From assembly GCA_900541345.1 (NCBI GenBank), contig UQJE01000003.1:1-64000 (forward strand): DNA of 64,000 nt, written 5' to 3'. Of the stretch, positions 32,905-41,658 are shown piece by piece (the stretch's first letter is position 1; each line of letters begins with the position of its first letter). The position numbers were made by a program, and so were the translations under genes. This DNA comes from an uncultured Blautia sp. Lineage in GTDB: Bacteria > Bacillota > Clostridia > Lachnospirales > Lachnospiraceae. The notes below the pieces were generated by a model. The model ran no database searches. It saw only the letters and a list, made by a program, of their open reading frames with translations, and was not told the DNA's origin.

Positions 32905-34275
32905 TTACCTTTCCAGAATATCGCTGATGTCGCGAAGTCCCTTATTTGTAGTGACAATGATAACAGTGTCGCCAGGCTGTATCGTATCACTTCCTCGTGG
33001 AATCCGTATAGAGCCATGACGATTAATACAACCCACGAGAAGATTCTTTTTAAGCGAAAGCTCAGAAAGAGGAATACCTACTGCCGGACAGTTCTCACAG
33101 ATAGAAAATTCCAGAGCTTCAGCCTGATTGTCCAGAATGTGATAGAGTATTTTGACATTACTGCCTATCGTATTCTGCATAGCGCGCACATACTGAAGAA
33201 TAGAATCTGCGGTAATATATTTCGGGTAGATCACACTTCCGAGATCCAGACTGTCAATTACATCATCAAAAGCAAGTCGGTTTACTTTTGCAACTACTTT
33301 TGCATGAGAAATATTTTTTGCAAAAAGAGAAAGGAATACATTCTCTTCATCAAGGTTGGTAAGGGTGACAAAAGCTTCAGCTTGCATAAGACCTTCTTCC
33401 ATCAGGAGAGAGCGATCTGTTCCGTCACCATTTATAATAGTGGCATCGGGAAGGAGTTCGCTTAAGGTTTCGCATTTATCTTTGTCTTTTTCAATAATTT
33501 TTACATCTATTTTCATATCAAGAAGAGCCTGAGAAAGATAATAGGAAATCGTTCCGCCTCCAATAATAATGGCATTTTTTACCTGGCTTGTTTTCATTCC
33601 TATTTTTTTAAAAAAGGAAGCTGTATTTTTAGGCGGTGCCATAACAGAGAGAATATCGCCGTCGTGAATCTCATAATCTCCTCCGGGGATAGAAACAGAG
33701 TCCGGACTTTCAGCGGCACATATCAGAATGTCACAGTTAAATTTTTCTTTCAACTGGGAAATACTCATTCCATTAAGATGAAATTCCGGCAGTACTTTAA
33801 ATTTTACAAGCTCAACTCTGCCTCTTGCAAAAGTATCAATCTTGAGAGCGGAAGGAAAACGAAGGACACGGGAAATTTCCTGCGCTGCAGCCAGTTCCGG
33901 ATTAATAAACATGGAAACACCCAGACGCTCTTTGATAAATGCGCTTTCTTTACTGTATATAGGATTTCTCACGCGGGCGATAGTCTGGCAGTGACCTGCC
34001 TTCTGCGCAATAAGGCAGCATAAAAGGTTCAGTTCGTCAGAACCGGTGACTGCGATCAGAATATCTGCTGTTTCTACACCTGCCTCCATAAGAACATTAA
34101 TGCTGGCTCCATTTCCCAAAACACCCATAGCATCTATATTGTCGCATAAGGACGTCAGTTTTTCCTGAGAAGTGTCAACAAGAGTTATGTCGATGTCTTC
34201 TTCCTGTAATTGTTCTGCAAGGGTGCCTCCGACTTTTCCACACCCAACGATAATTATCTGAATAGTTTCCTCCAA
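32905..34275 (-). CDS. trkA: Trk system potassium uptake protein TrkA
   Basis: TrkA is the cytoplasmic, NAD(H)-binding regulatory subunit of the Trk K+ system. The 456-residue form has two RCK_N/RCK_C pairs, as in full-length TrkA. Rossmann motifs are IIIVGCGKVGGTLA at the start and AIIIGGGTISYYLSQAL near residue 235, each followed by a TrkA_C domain. The start is odd. The in-frame TTG at 34275 has no ribosome site upstream. A GGAGGA sits inside the frame and is correctly spaced for an ATT at 34263, which would give the family-typical start M-Q-I-I-I-V-G. The conservative TTG start is listed. A promoter lies just upstream. Confidence 0.93.
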   Translation of the reverse strand: MEETIQIIIVGCGKVGGTLAEQLQEEDIDITLVDTSQEKLTSLCDNIDAMGVLGNGASINVLMEAGVETADILIAVTGSDELNLLCCLIAQKAGHCQTIARVRNPIYSKESAFIKERLGVSMFINPELAAAQEISRVLRFPSALKIDTFARGRVELVKFKVLPEFHLNGMSISQLKEKFNCDILICAAESPDSVSIPGGDYEIHDGDILSVMAPPKNTASFFKKIGMKTSQVKNAIIIGGGTISYYLSQALLDMKIDVKIIEKDKDKCETLSELLPDATIINGDGTDRSLLMEEGLMQAEAFVTLTNLDEENVFLSLFAKNISHAKVVAKVNRLAFDDVIDSLDLGSVIYPKYITADSILQYVRAMQNTIGSNVKILYHILDNQAEALEFSICENCPAVGIPLSELSLKKNLLVGCINRHGSIRIPRGSDTIQPGDTVIIVTTNKGLRDISDILER

Positions 34276-34304
34276 ATATAATTACTTATATTATAATCAC
34301 AGCT

Positions 34305-34332
34305 ATTATAACACCGGGGTAGGGAATTTGAA
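34305..34332 (-). promoter_or_regulatory. Promoter of trkAH
   Basis: On the minus strand TTCAAA (plus 34327-34332) and TATAAT (34305-34310) are 16 bases apart. Further upstream, TCACCTGT (34360-34367) and ACAGGTGA (34379-34386) form a perfect 8-bp inverted repeat with an 11-base spacer, a candidate regulator site. Confidence 0.6.
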
Positions 34333-34480
34333 ATAGAAAAATTATTATTTGAAACTTTTTCACCTGTATGTCTATTTAACAGGTGAGAAGAAAAATAAGA
34401 AGGAGGTGATATTTGATAAATAAAATCAATATCTGTATGAAAAAAGGCAATATATGAGTAGAATATCACAGCTTGTTTTT

Positions 34481-35386
34481 TTATAATAAGTAAGATTTTT
34501 GGCAAATATATTCTTTTGGATTTTGCCCTGTACGTTCACGGAACGCTTTGGAGAACCGACTGGAATTGCTGAATCCTGTGAGCTGAGATACCTGAGAAAC
34601 AGAATAGCGTCCACTTAGAAGGAGGGGAAGACTTTGTCTTATCCTGTAGTCACTAAGATATTGAGTGATTGTCTTTCCTGTCATTTTTTTAAAAAAGCGG
34701 CAGCAGGTTTCTTTGGTAAGACTCATATGGAGTGACATATTCCGGAGTGAAAGCGGTTCTTCATAGTGAGTATGAATATAATCAAAAAAGAGCTGCAGCC
34801 GCGATAGGTCTTCCTCATTGGAAGGTACCCAGTTTTTGAGACTTTCCTGATGTTCAGCAATAATTTGAAAAAAAGCATCACAGAGCAGACTTTTTATTTT
34901 TAATTGAAATCCGTATGGTTTTTGAGAAAAGTACTCGTCTGCTTTTTGGAAAAGATTTATAATTTTGCGGTCGTTTTCACAGGAGGAATCCAGAATAATA
35001 TAAGGGAGATTCTGGTTGCATAGAAAAGGGCGAAAACAGTTTTTTTCAATGTCGCTTCCCCATGAATCATAAAGAAACACAGGTTGTATCAGAATGGTAA
35101 GAAGCTGTACATCTTCGTCCTTAAAGGGCAGAGTGCTGTGAGATACATTGGAATTTATAATAAGAGCTTTTCCGGGATGGAGCGAAATAGTGCTCTGGTG
35201 GAGGCGGTACTGAACAATTCCTTTTTGTACAACAACAACTTCAAGTGTAGGATGCCAGTGGAAAGGAATACAGTGTCCTTGAAAAAAACGAAGATTATCA
35301 TAGTGAATCGTCATGGGAAAGGTATCTGTACCATGATTACATATTTCTTTTTGCTGTTGATCAACTTCTATTGTACGCATTTTCAT
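34481..35386 (-). CDS. AraC family transcriptional regulator
   Basis: This 301-residue regulator has an N-terminal cupin-type sensing domain (FHWHPTLEVVVVQKGIVQYRL, residues 35-95). The C-terminal double helix-turn-helix of the AraC family spans residues 200-300, with LRNMSLHMSLTKETCCRFFKKMTG and VSQLTGFSNSSRFSKAFRERTGQNPKEY. It has AAAGGAG before the ATG. It is divergent from a MATE transporter, with only 86 bases between the start codons, so that transporter is the most probable target. The cupin domain of this group usually senses sugars or small metabolites; the actual ligand is unknown. Confidence 0.93.
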   Translation of the reverse strand: MKMRTIEVDQQQKEICNHGTDTFPMTIHYDNLRFFQGHCIPFHWHPTLEVVVVQKGIVQYRLHQSTISLHPGKALIINSNVSHSTLPFKDEDVQLLTILIQPVFLYDSWGSDIEKNCFRPFLCNQNLPYIILDSSCENDRKIINLFQKADEYFSQKPYGFQLKIKSLLCDAFFQIIAEHQESLKNWVPSNEEDLSRLQLFFDYIHTHYEEPLSLRNMSLHMSLTKETCCRFFKKMTGKTITQYLSDYRIRQSLPLLLSGRYSVSQVSQLTGFSNSSRFSKAFRERTGQNPKEYICQKSYLL

Positions 35387-35472
35387 TTTACGGCTCCTTT
35401 CTGACTACAGGACTGCTTGTTTTTATTATTATAATAACAGATTATTTTATTTTCAAGAGGAGGAAAAAAGAA

Positions 35473-36819
35473 GTGAAAAGTCTTTCGAAAGAAATAGATT
35501 TAACAGTAGGAAAGCCGTTTCATTCTTTGTGGAAGTTTGCGCTTCCTGTTATAGGAGGCAATCTTTTTCAGCTTTTTTACACGCTGGCAGATTCTGTGAT
35601 TGTAGGAAAAACACTGGGAGCAGGCGCGCTTGCAGCAGTAGGTTCCACAAGCATTATTGTTTATTTTGTGCTTTGTTTTATACAGGGATTTACGAATGGA
35701 TTTGGAATTTGTCTTGGACAGAGATGTGGTGCGAAAGATGAAACGGGAATGAGAAAAAGTATTTCAGTTTCTCTCATATTGAGTATTCTTTTCACAGTTA
35801 TTGTAACGATATTGTGTTGTATATTAGCGCATCCTGTTTTGCGGCTGATGCAAACACCGGAAGATATTTATAGAGATGCCTATGCTTATATGTTTGTAGT
35901 TCTTCTGGGAACAGGGACAACTGTTTTTTATAATATGATTTCCAATATTTTAAGAGCATTGGGAGACAGCAGAACACCTCTCTGTTTTCTTGTGTTTTCT
36001 TCTATGTTAAATGTAATTCTTGATATTATATTTATTGTGCCTTTTCATATGGGAGTAGCCGGAGCTGCCTGGGCAACAGTTCTTTCTCAGCTTATTTCTT
36101 CTATATGCTGCCTGATATCCGGCTTAAAAGCATTTCCTGTTCTTCATTTAAGGAAAAAGGATTTTTTTGGAATAAAAGAAACGGTAAAGGTACATGTGAA
36201 GCTGGGATTTATTATGGGGTTTCAGATGTCAGTGATGTGCATCGGGCAACTTTCTATGCAGGCTTCGGTAAACAGACTTGGGTCTGCAGCAGTGGCAGGA
36301 TATACAGCAGCAACCAAAGCAGATCAGGTTTCCGTCCTTGTAAATAATGCCATGATGACTGCCATATCCAATTATGTGGCACAGAATTACGGTGCTGGTA
36401 AAAAAGACAGGATCCGTAAGGGTGTCTGTGCATGTCTCATTCAGACGGAGACATTAAATGCAATAATGTGTGTATGTATTCTGCTTTTGAGAAAACAGAT
36501 AGTAGAACTTTTTATTGTAAATCCATCGGTTGAAATTGTAACATATTCAAACGGATATCTAAATATAGTAGCCCCATGTTATTTTCTTTTGGGATTGCTT
36601 GCTGTGTATCGAACTTCCATACAGAGCATGCAAAACAGCATTGCTCCTTTTGCTGCATGTATGATTGAGCTTGTAATGAGAATAGGAAGCACTGTAATTT
36701 TGACAGCATTTATTGGATATTATGGAGTATGCCTTGCAAGTCCCCTGGCCTGGTCTGGCGCATGTGCGCTTTTAATACCTGTTTATTATAAAATTATGAA
36801 GAACACACCCTCGCTTTAA
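35473..36819 (+). CDS. MATE family efflux transporter
   Basis: This is a third MATE protein, 448 residues from a GTG start at 35473 that has GAGGAGG upstream. An upstream in-frame ATG at 35371 would add a spurious hydrophobic helix and run back into the AraC gene. The sequence starts KSLSKEIDLTVGKPFHSLWKFALPVIGGNL. It has GFTNGFGICLGQRCGAKDE in the first half and MMTAISNYVAQNYGAGKKDRI in the second, both typical of the DinF/NorM-like MATE branch. Probably regulated by the divergent AraC gene. Its stop codon is in the loop of the downstream terminator. Confidence 0.92.
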   Translation: MKSLSKEIDLTVGKPFHSLWKFALPVIGGNLFQLFYTLADSVIVGKTLGAGALAAVGSTSIIVYFVLCFIQGFTNGFGICLGQRCGAKDETGMRKSISVSLILSILFTVIVTILCCILAHPVLRLMQTPEDIYRDAYAYMFVVLLGTGTTVFYNMISNILRALGDSRTPLCFLVFSSMLNVILDIIFIVPFHMGVAGAAWATVLSQLISSICCLISGLKAFPVLHLRKKDFFGIKETVKVHVKLGFIMGFQMSVMCIGQLSMQASVNRLGSAAVAGYTAATKADQVSVLVNNAMMTAISNYVAQNYGAGKKDRIRKGVCACLIQTETLNAIMCVCILLLRKQIVELFIVNPSVEIVTYSNGYLNIVAPCYFLLGLLAVYRTSIQSMQNSIAPFAACMIELVMRIGSTVILTAFIGYYGVCLASPLAWSGACALLIPVYYKIMKNTPSL

Positions 36820-36830
36820 GCGAGGGTGTG
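36804..36830. terminator. Terminator hairpin containing the MATE stop codon
   Basis: CACACCCTCGC (36804-36814) pairs perfectly with GCGAGGGTGTG (36820-36830), with loop TTTAA holding part of the stop codon. The following U-tract is short (CTGTTTAATG). It separates the MATE gene from the convergent cotJC fragment, whose stop begins at 36835. Confidence 0.75.
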
Positions 36831-36834
36831 CTGT

Positions 36835-37392
36835 TTAATGACAGTTTTTCTGCTCTCTAGAGTGAGGAATCGGCATATCGAAGCTCGGGTTAAAAGCATA
36901 AAAGTTCTTTGCGTCAAGCTCTTCCTGAACGGAGCGAAGTGCTTCGCCGAATCTTTGGAAATGCACAACTTCACGTGCACGAAGGAACCTAATTGGATCA
37001 GCGATTTCCGGTATATCCCGGACAACGCGAAGAATGTTATCGTAGGTGCTTCTGGCTTTTTGTTCTGCTGCAAGGTCTTCGTGAAGATCTGTAATGGGGT
37101 CACCCTTGCTCTGGAATTCACAGGCATTAAAAGGAATACCACCTGCTGCCTGAGGCCAGATTCCGATTGTATGGTCGATATAATAAGGACCGAAACCGGA
37201 ATTTTTAATTTCTTCCATAGAAAGGTTTCGAGTAAGCTGATGAACAATGGTGGAAACCATCTCCAGGTGCGCAAGTTCTTCTGTTGCAATATCGTTCAGT
37301 ACTGCAGTTGCCATACGGTTCGGCATGGAGAACCTCTGAGACAGGTAGCGCATAGATGCTCCTATTTCTCCGTCAGGTCCGCCGCATGGCAT
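36835..37392 (-). pseudogene. cotJC: Manganese catalase-like spore coat protein CotJC, 5' end missing
   Basis: The recognisable protein begins at GGPDGEIGASMRYLSQRF and continues through the helix-bundle core of CotJC/manganese catalase (IATEELAHLEMVSTIVHQL, YIDHTIGIWPQAAGG, DLAAEQKARSTYDNILR, EVVHFQRFGEALR). The metal-binding Glu/His helices are all present. The normal N-terminal 25-30 residues (the beginning found before GGPDGE in family members) are absent. They are replaced by unrelated sequence reading back into the recombinase gene 38 bases upstream. An ATG at 37392 exists but has no ribosome binding site. The gene was evidently cut near 37380-37400 by the recombinase element. The cotJA, cotJB and 5' cotJC parts are not in the window. 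Confidence 0.82.
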
Positions 37393-37429
37393 AAGGACAT
37401 AAGAATAAGAATGTGTAAAATGGAAAGCG

Positions 37430-38860
37430 TCAGGAGATAAATATATCAAAATAAAGTGTATTGGAGGCTTTATCAAACAGGATTTCATCAATGAAGGACT
37501 GGAGAAAAAGTCTCTTTTTTTCATTGGAAAATTGAGGATTTTGAAAAAGCTCATCAAAGGAAGCAAGAGAAGATGGGAGAGACGGGGGTCGAGAAGCTGG
37601 AATGGTTAAGTGGTGAAGTTTGTTTTCCAGCTCATGTTTTTGTTCCTGAATCCGCAGTTTATTCTCGCGGTATTCGCTAAGTGTGTCGATTCCGTTTTCA
37701 TAAGCATCTTTTATCCTACGTTCCCGAAGAGCTAGATTTTCAAGTTGTTGTTTGAGTGATGTTTCTTCCTGGAATTTGAAACAGGAAGTGTTTGTGAGAG
37801 GACAAGATTCATAAAATGAGAAAGGCTCGATTATTTCAGAAACCCATTGAAAATAAGAAAAGACAGAGGATTCTGCTTTTTTCAGGGAAATATTTACAGG
37901 TGTGGTGTGAAGACCTTTTGCATATTTCCAGCAGGTAAAGATGCGGCAGTTTTTAGAACCGCCAAAGGCCAGGGCAGCGTGGCAGAGAGAACATTTTAAA
38001 ATGCCGGACAGACAGTGCTTTTCGCCGGAAGCGGGAGTGGGATAATATGATATTTTTCCGGACTGTAAAATTTTCATTCTGTTTTCATATTGTTCTTTTG
38101 ACAGGCGTGTTTCATGGCTGCCTTCAAAAGAGATACCATTCCACGTGACAGTCCCGGCATAAAAGGGATTTTCCAGAATTCGCATAACGGATCTTCTGTC
38201 AAATGGATTCCCACGTTTGGTGCGGTAGGAGAGGTTGTTACAGAGTTGGGCAATGTGTGCAGGGGAAAGGTGACAGGTATCAAATTGCTCCATAATAAAA
38301 GATACCGCCTCAAATTCTTTTTCATTGATAACAAACGGTTTTCCTTTTCCGACTGCATTATACCCCAGGCAGGGGCAGGTCTGGTATCCCTGGCGAAGAG
38401 CTTTTTCTTTCATTCCGCGTTTTACTTCACCGGAAAGGCGGATAGAATAATATTCGTCCATCCATTCAATGATTCGTTCAATCAGGGTGCCAAAAGGTCC
38501 GTCTGACAGGGGTTCGGAAACACTGATAACTTCCACTTTATCTTTTTTCAGCATACTTTTGTATACAATAGATTCTTCCTGATTTCTGGCAAAACGGCTG
38601 AATTTCCACACAAGAATAACTGAAAAAGGATGTGAGGAAGATTTTGCAAGGGCAATCATTTTTTGAAATTCCGGGCGTTTTTGGGCGCTTCTTCCGGAAA
38701 TGCTTTCTGTGAAGATAAAATCCTCCGGTATGTGAATGTGATTTGTCCTGGCATATTCCAGACAGAGCCGCTTTTGTGCATCAGGGGAAAGTTCATCCTG
38801 GCTATGTGTGGAGACGCGGATATATAAGGCGCCCACAGAGTGTTCGCATTGCAGTTCCAT
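37430..38860 (-). CDS. Large serine recombinase (SpoIVCA/phage-integrase type)
   Basis: This 476-residue site-specific recombinase has an N-terminal resolvase domain with the catalytic serine in YIRVSTHSQDELS and the RPEFQKMIALAK and VWKFSRFARNQEE motifs. The Recombinase domain follows (RSVMRILENPFYAGTVTWNG), then a zinc ribbon (LSGILKCSLCHAALAFG, with CRIFTC) and a C-terminal coiled coil near residues 360-420. ATG 38860 has GGAGGTGA upstream; an earlier in-frame ATG at 38917 lacks one. It ends 38 bases before the truncated cotJC, in the same direction, so its attachment site is probably the cotJC junction. SpoIVCA-type enzymes excise elements from sporulation genes. Confidence 0.93.
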   Translation of the reverse strand: MELQCEHSVGALYIRVSTHSQDELSPDAQKRLCLEYARTNHIHIPEDFIFTESISGRSAQKRPEFQKMIALAKSSSHPFSVILVWKFSRFARNQEESIVYKSMLKKDKVEVISVSEPLSDGPFGTLIERIIEWMDEYYSIRLSGEVKRGMKEKALRQGYQTCPCLGYNAVGKGKPFVINEKEFEAVSFIMEQFDTCHLSPAHIAQLCNNLSYRTKRGNPFDRRSVMRILENPFYAGTVTWNGISFEGSHETRLSKEQYENRMKILQSGKISYYPTPASGEKHCLSGILKCSLCHAALAFGGSKNCRIFTCWKYAKGLHTTPVNISLKKAESSVFSYFQWVSEIIEPFSFYESCPLTNTSCFKFQEETSLKQQLENLALRERRIKDAYENGIDTLSEYRENKLRIQEQKHELENKLHHLTIPASRPPSLPSSLASFDELFQNPQFSNEKKRLFLQSFIDEILFDKASNTLYFDIFIS

Positions 38861-38953
38861 AATCTCACCTCCGAATAGAATATGAGAAAAAGAGAAAAAA
38901 AGAACAGAGACAAACACTTTTTCATATGATGAAAAAAAAGAGCGGTGATGTTT

Positions 38954-39097
38954 ATGAAACCACAGGTGATTCCAAGATTTTGTATTAATGGCAAATATTA
39001 CAGGCAGGATGAGATTTCAGAGAAACAGCTCAGACAAATTTTAGAAAAACGTCTGGAAAAAGCAATGGAGGCTATTTACTATAAAAGAAAATCATGA
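38954..39097 (+). CDS. Small hypothetical protein beside the recombinase
   Basis: This 47-codon ORF starts MKPQVIPRFCINGKYYRQDE and ends in a basic helix (KQLRQILEKRLEKAMEA, then YYKRKS). Codon use looks normal and the predicted form is a short strand followed by a charged helix. It is divergent from the serine recombinase, 93 bases away, and its stop overlaps the end of the AraC gene on the other strand. The ribosome site is weak (GGTGATG). I do not recognise a family. Small basic proteins next to serine integrases are sometimes directionality factors, but there is no direct evidence for that here. Confidence 0.55.
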   Translation: MKPQVIPRFCINGKYYRQDEISEKQLRQILEKRLEKAMEAIYYKRKS

Positions 39098-40141
39098 GTG
39101 ACTTTCTGTGTGTCTGTATTTTCCGGGTGTTGTTCCAAAATGCTTTTTAAAAAGCCGATTAAAGTGTTCAGGATTTTCAAAGCCTGCCATATGGCTGATT
39201 TCTGCCACACTGATGTCCGTTGTCGTAAGAAGGGTGCGGGCTTTTTGAAAACGAAGGCTCTGAATAATTTGGGTAAAGGATTTTCCGGTGTATGCTTTGA
39301 TCAGCCTTGAACAGTGTCCCTGGGAAAAATGAAAAGTTTCAGCCAGCTCCTGAAGGGTGACGGAATTAAAATGTTCTTCCATATACTGGATAAGCTTCAT
39401 ACATACCAGATTTCCCTTCCGGGTCATAAGAGGATATTGGATGCGCTCTTCATAATTTTGAAGAATTTTTGCAAAAAGAATCATAAGCTGACTGTTCAGT
39501 ATATTTTCGTAATAATTCTTTTTCTCTGTGTATTCCAGAAACATGGTAAGAACATGTTCCCGAAGATTTTTATCCTTGTCTGTATCAAGAATGAGATAAG
39601 AGTTTCCGGTATTGGAAAATAAGGACTGGTTAAAAAACAGGGAAATTTTATTTCCGTCATAAAGCATATTGTAAAAGAGATTTTCAAAAGTTCCCCGGCG
39701 AATCAAAATATTTAAGACAAGGCTGGAATCAAATACGCTGATGGAGTGGGAAACATGAGGGGCAAGGAGACAGAACTGCCCCTCAGTCAGGGTGATTTCA
39801 TCCTGATTGATTTTCTGTGTACAGGAGCCGCAAAGCACATAGGCAAGCTCAAAAAATACATGTTTGTGGCGAAAAGCGGGGGTATAGCGGTTATGTTTAC
39901 TTAAAATAATGCTGTTTTTATTGTCTGGGGAAAAGTATGTTTCATCAGACATGGAAGAGGGCATATATCCCGTATCTACTTCTGTGATGATCAGACGGCG
40001 GTTGAGGATTTCCTGATAATCCAGATTTTTTAAAAATTCTTCCAGTTTCCATCTTTTCCGGCTCGCATCATAGTAGCTTTCATAAAATTTTTCATCTTCA
40101 TTAAATTGAAGAAGAGAAAGGTACAATTCTTCTGTCGTCAT
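39092..40141 (-). CDS. AraC family transcriptional regulator
   Basis: This 349-residue regulator has an N-terminal cupin sensor (FRHKHVFFELAYVLCGSC, QFCLLAPHVSHSISV, residues 85-135). Its C-terminal AraC-type double helix-turn-helix has VTLQELAETFHFSQGHCSRLIKAYTG and ISHMAGFENPEHFNRLFKKHFGTTPGKYR. It is divergent from a sugar transporter-HPr-like-glycosidase operon and separated from it by 145 bases containing a TGGTA/TACCA inverted repeat. Regulation of that operon in response to a plant or mucin oligosaccharide is the simplest reading. An ACGGAGG site lies upstream of the ATG. Confidence 0.93.
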   Translation of the reverse strand: MTTEELYLSLLQFNEDEKFYESYYDASRKRWKLEEFLKNLDYQEILNRRLIITEVDTGYMPSSMSDETYFSPDNKNSIILSKHNRYTPAFRHKHVFFELAYVLCGSCTQKINQDEITLTEGQFCLLAPHVSHSISVFDSSLVLNILIRRGTFENLFYNMLYDGNKISLFFNQSLFSNTGNSYLILDTDKDKNLREHVLTMFLEYTEKKNYYENILNSQLMILFAKILQNYEERIQYPLMTRKGNLVCMKLIQYMEEHFNSVTLQELAETFHFSQGHCSRLIKAYTGKSFTQIIQSLRFQKARTLLTTTDISVAEISHMAGFENPEHFNRLFKKHFGTTPGKYRHTESHS

Positions 40142-40171
40142 GAAATAATTTACCTCCGTTTAGAATATTTT

Positions 40172-40185
40172 TGGTAATCATACCA
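40172..40185. promoter_or_regulatory. Candidate operator between AraC gene and sugar operon
   Basis: TGGTA (40172-40176) and TACCA (40181-40185) form a short perfect inverted repeat with a 4-base spacer in the divergent intergenic region. This is a plausible but unproven regulator site. Confidence 0.3.
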
Positions 40186-40286
40186 GAAATATCATAAAAC
40201 ATCAATAAATAAGGTGATTAAATGCAATGGCGAACTTTGTCGTTTTTTCATACAATGTAGGAAGAAAGGGAAACGGAGGTTATATC

Positions 40287-41651
40287 ATGGAAAAACAGCA
40301 AATGACCGGAAAGGTCAGAAGAGAAATCTGGAGACAGAGAATCGGATATGGTTCCGCAGATTTTGCGTGTAATCTTATCTGGCAGATGATTTCACTATAT
40401 CTGTTATATTTTTATACAGATGTAATGGACTTAAATGAGGTATCTATTGCCCTTATGTTTGTGGTGTGCAGGGTGATTGATGCAGGTACAGATTTATTAA
40501 TCGGGTATTGTATTGACAAGACGCATACAAAGTGGGGAAAATCACGCCCGTATTTTCTTTTTGGAGCAGCGCCTTTTGCGATTTTTGCAGTTCTGGCATT
40601 TTCCGTGCCGGATATTTCGCCTACAGGAAAACTTGTATATGCTTATGTGACGTATATTGGACTTTCTTTTATGTACACAGTTGTAAATATTCCGATGGCA
40701 TCTATTCTTCCAAGCCTTACAGCAAGCACAGAGGAGAGAACGGCGCTTTCCACATCAAGAAAGTTTTTTGGATTTTTGGGAGCGTCTGTTGTAAGCGCAA
40801 CGGCATTAAAGCTTGTTGATACATTCGGCGGCGGAAATGAGGCTTTGGGATTCCGTATTGTTATGATTGTATTCGGCATTGCAGGATGTGCGATTTTCTT
40901 TTTTACCTTTGCATCTGTAAGAGAGCGCGTGACAACGGTTTCCACGCAGGCAACGCTTTTGGAAAGTCTGAAATCGCTGGCAAAAAATAAGCCCTGGATT
41001 ATTTTCGCTCTCAATGTTCTTGTTATGTGGGGCGGATTTTTTATTCAGACAAGCGCCATTGTATACTATTATAAAGCAGTAATCGGAAGTGTGTCACTTT
41101 CTGTTACGGTAGCTACGATCATGTCTGTAGTTCCTATGGCGGCAAACTTTTTTGTTCCTGTTTTTGCAAAAAGACTGGGAAAACGAAATCTTTATGTCTG
41201 TGCAGCGGCAGTACAGCTTGCAGGACTTCTGATTATCTGGATGGCAGGAATGAATCATACTGTGATTCTGGCAGGGGCGGTTGTAACAGCTTTTGGATAC
41301 GGCGTAAAAGAAAGCATTTATTTCTCTATGCAGGCAGATCCTGTCGATTATGGAGAATGGAAAACAGGCATCAATACAGCAGGTTCCTTATCAGCTATTA
41401 ACGGTTTTCTTGGAAAAGTTGCGCAGGCAGCTGCCGGAGGAATTGGAGGACTTCTTCTTGCATGGGGAGGATATGAAGGAAGCGCAGCCGTACAGAGTGC
41501 GAACGCAGTGACAGCAATCCGCGCCATGTACCTTTACATTCCAATGATCCTTCTTGTGTGCTCCATTGTGATTATGATGTTCTATAATCTGGATAAGATT
41601 TATCCGCAGATAAAGAAAGAGCTGGAGCAGCGTCAGCAGAATAAGGGGTGA
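40287..41651 (+). CDS. GPH-type sugar:cation symporter (MFS superfamily)
   Basis: This 454-residue transporter has twelve predicted helices and belongs to the glycoside-pentoside-hexuronide family (MelB/XynP-like). Diagnostic stretches are IGYGSADFACNLIWQM near the start, DAGTDLLIGYCIDKTHTKWGKSRPYFLFGA (the GPH loop 2-3 motif), and YSMQADPVDYGEW-like ISFSMQADPVDYGEWKTG near residue 370. The ATG has ACGGAGG 7 bases upstream; an in-frame extension to 40227 lacks one. It probably imports the oligosaccharide cleaved by the GH78-like enzyme downstream. The substrate may be a rhamnose-containing glycoside, by inference. Confidence 0.92.
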   Translation: MEKQQMTGKVRREIWRQRIGYGSADFACNLIWQMISLYLLYFYTDVMDLNEVSIALMFVVCRVIDAGTDLLIGYCIDKTHTKWGKSRPYFLFGAAPFAIFAVLAFSVPDISPTGKLVYAYVTYIGLSFMYTVVNIPMASILPSLTASTEERTALSTSRKFFGFLGASVVSATALKLVDTFGGGNEALGFRIVMIVFGIAGCAIFFFTFASVRERVTTVSTQATLLESLKSLAKNKPWIIFALNVLVMWGGFFIQTSAIVYYYKAVIGSVSLSVTVATIMSVVPMAANFFVPVFAKRLGKRNLYVCAAAVQLAGLLIIWMAGMNHTVILAGAVVTAFGYGVKESIYFSMQADPVDYGEWKTGINTAGSLSAINGFLGKVAQAAAGGIGGLLLAWGGYEGSAAVQSANAVTAIRAMYLYIPMILLVCSIVIMMFYNLDKIYPQIKKELEQRQQNKG

Positions 41652-41658
41652 GTAAAGA

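Noticed and set aside
36826..37440. Plus-strand open frame of 204 codons opposite cotJC
   Set aside because: It is antisense to the conserved manganese-catalase core; the cotJC frame carries the recognisable motifs.
37393..37566. Upstream extension of the cotJC frame into the recombinase gene
   Set aside because: The extension is the recombinase sequence read in another frame and has no CotJC similarity or ribosome site; it is chance openness after truncation.
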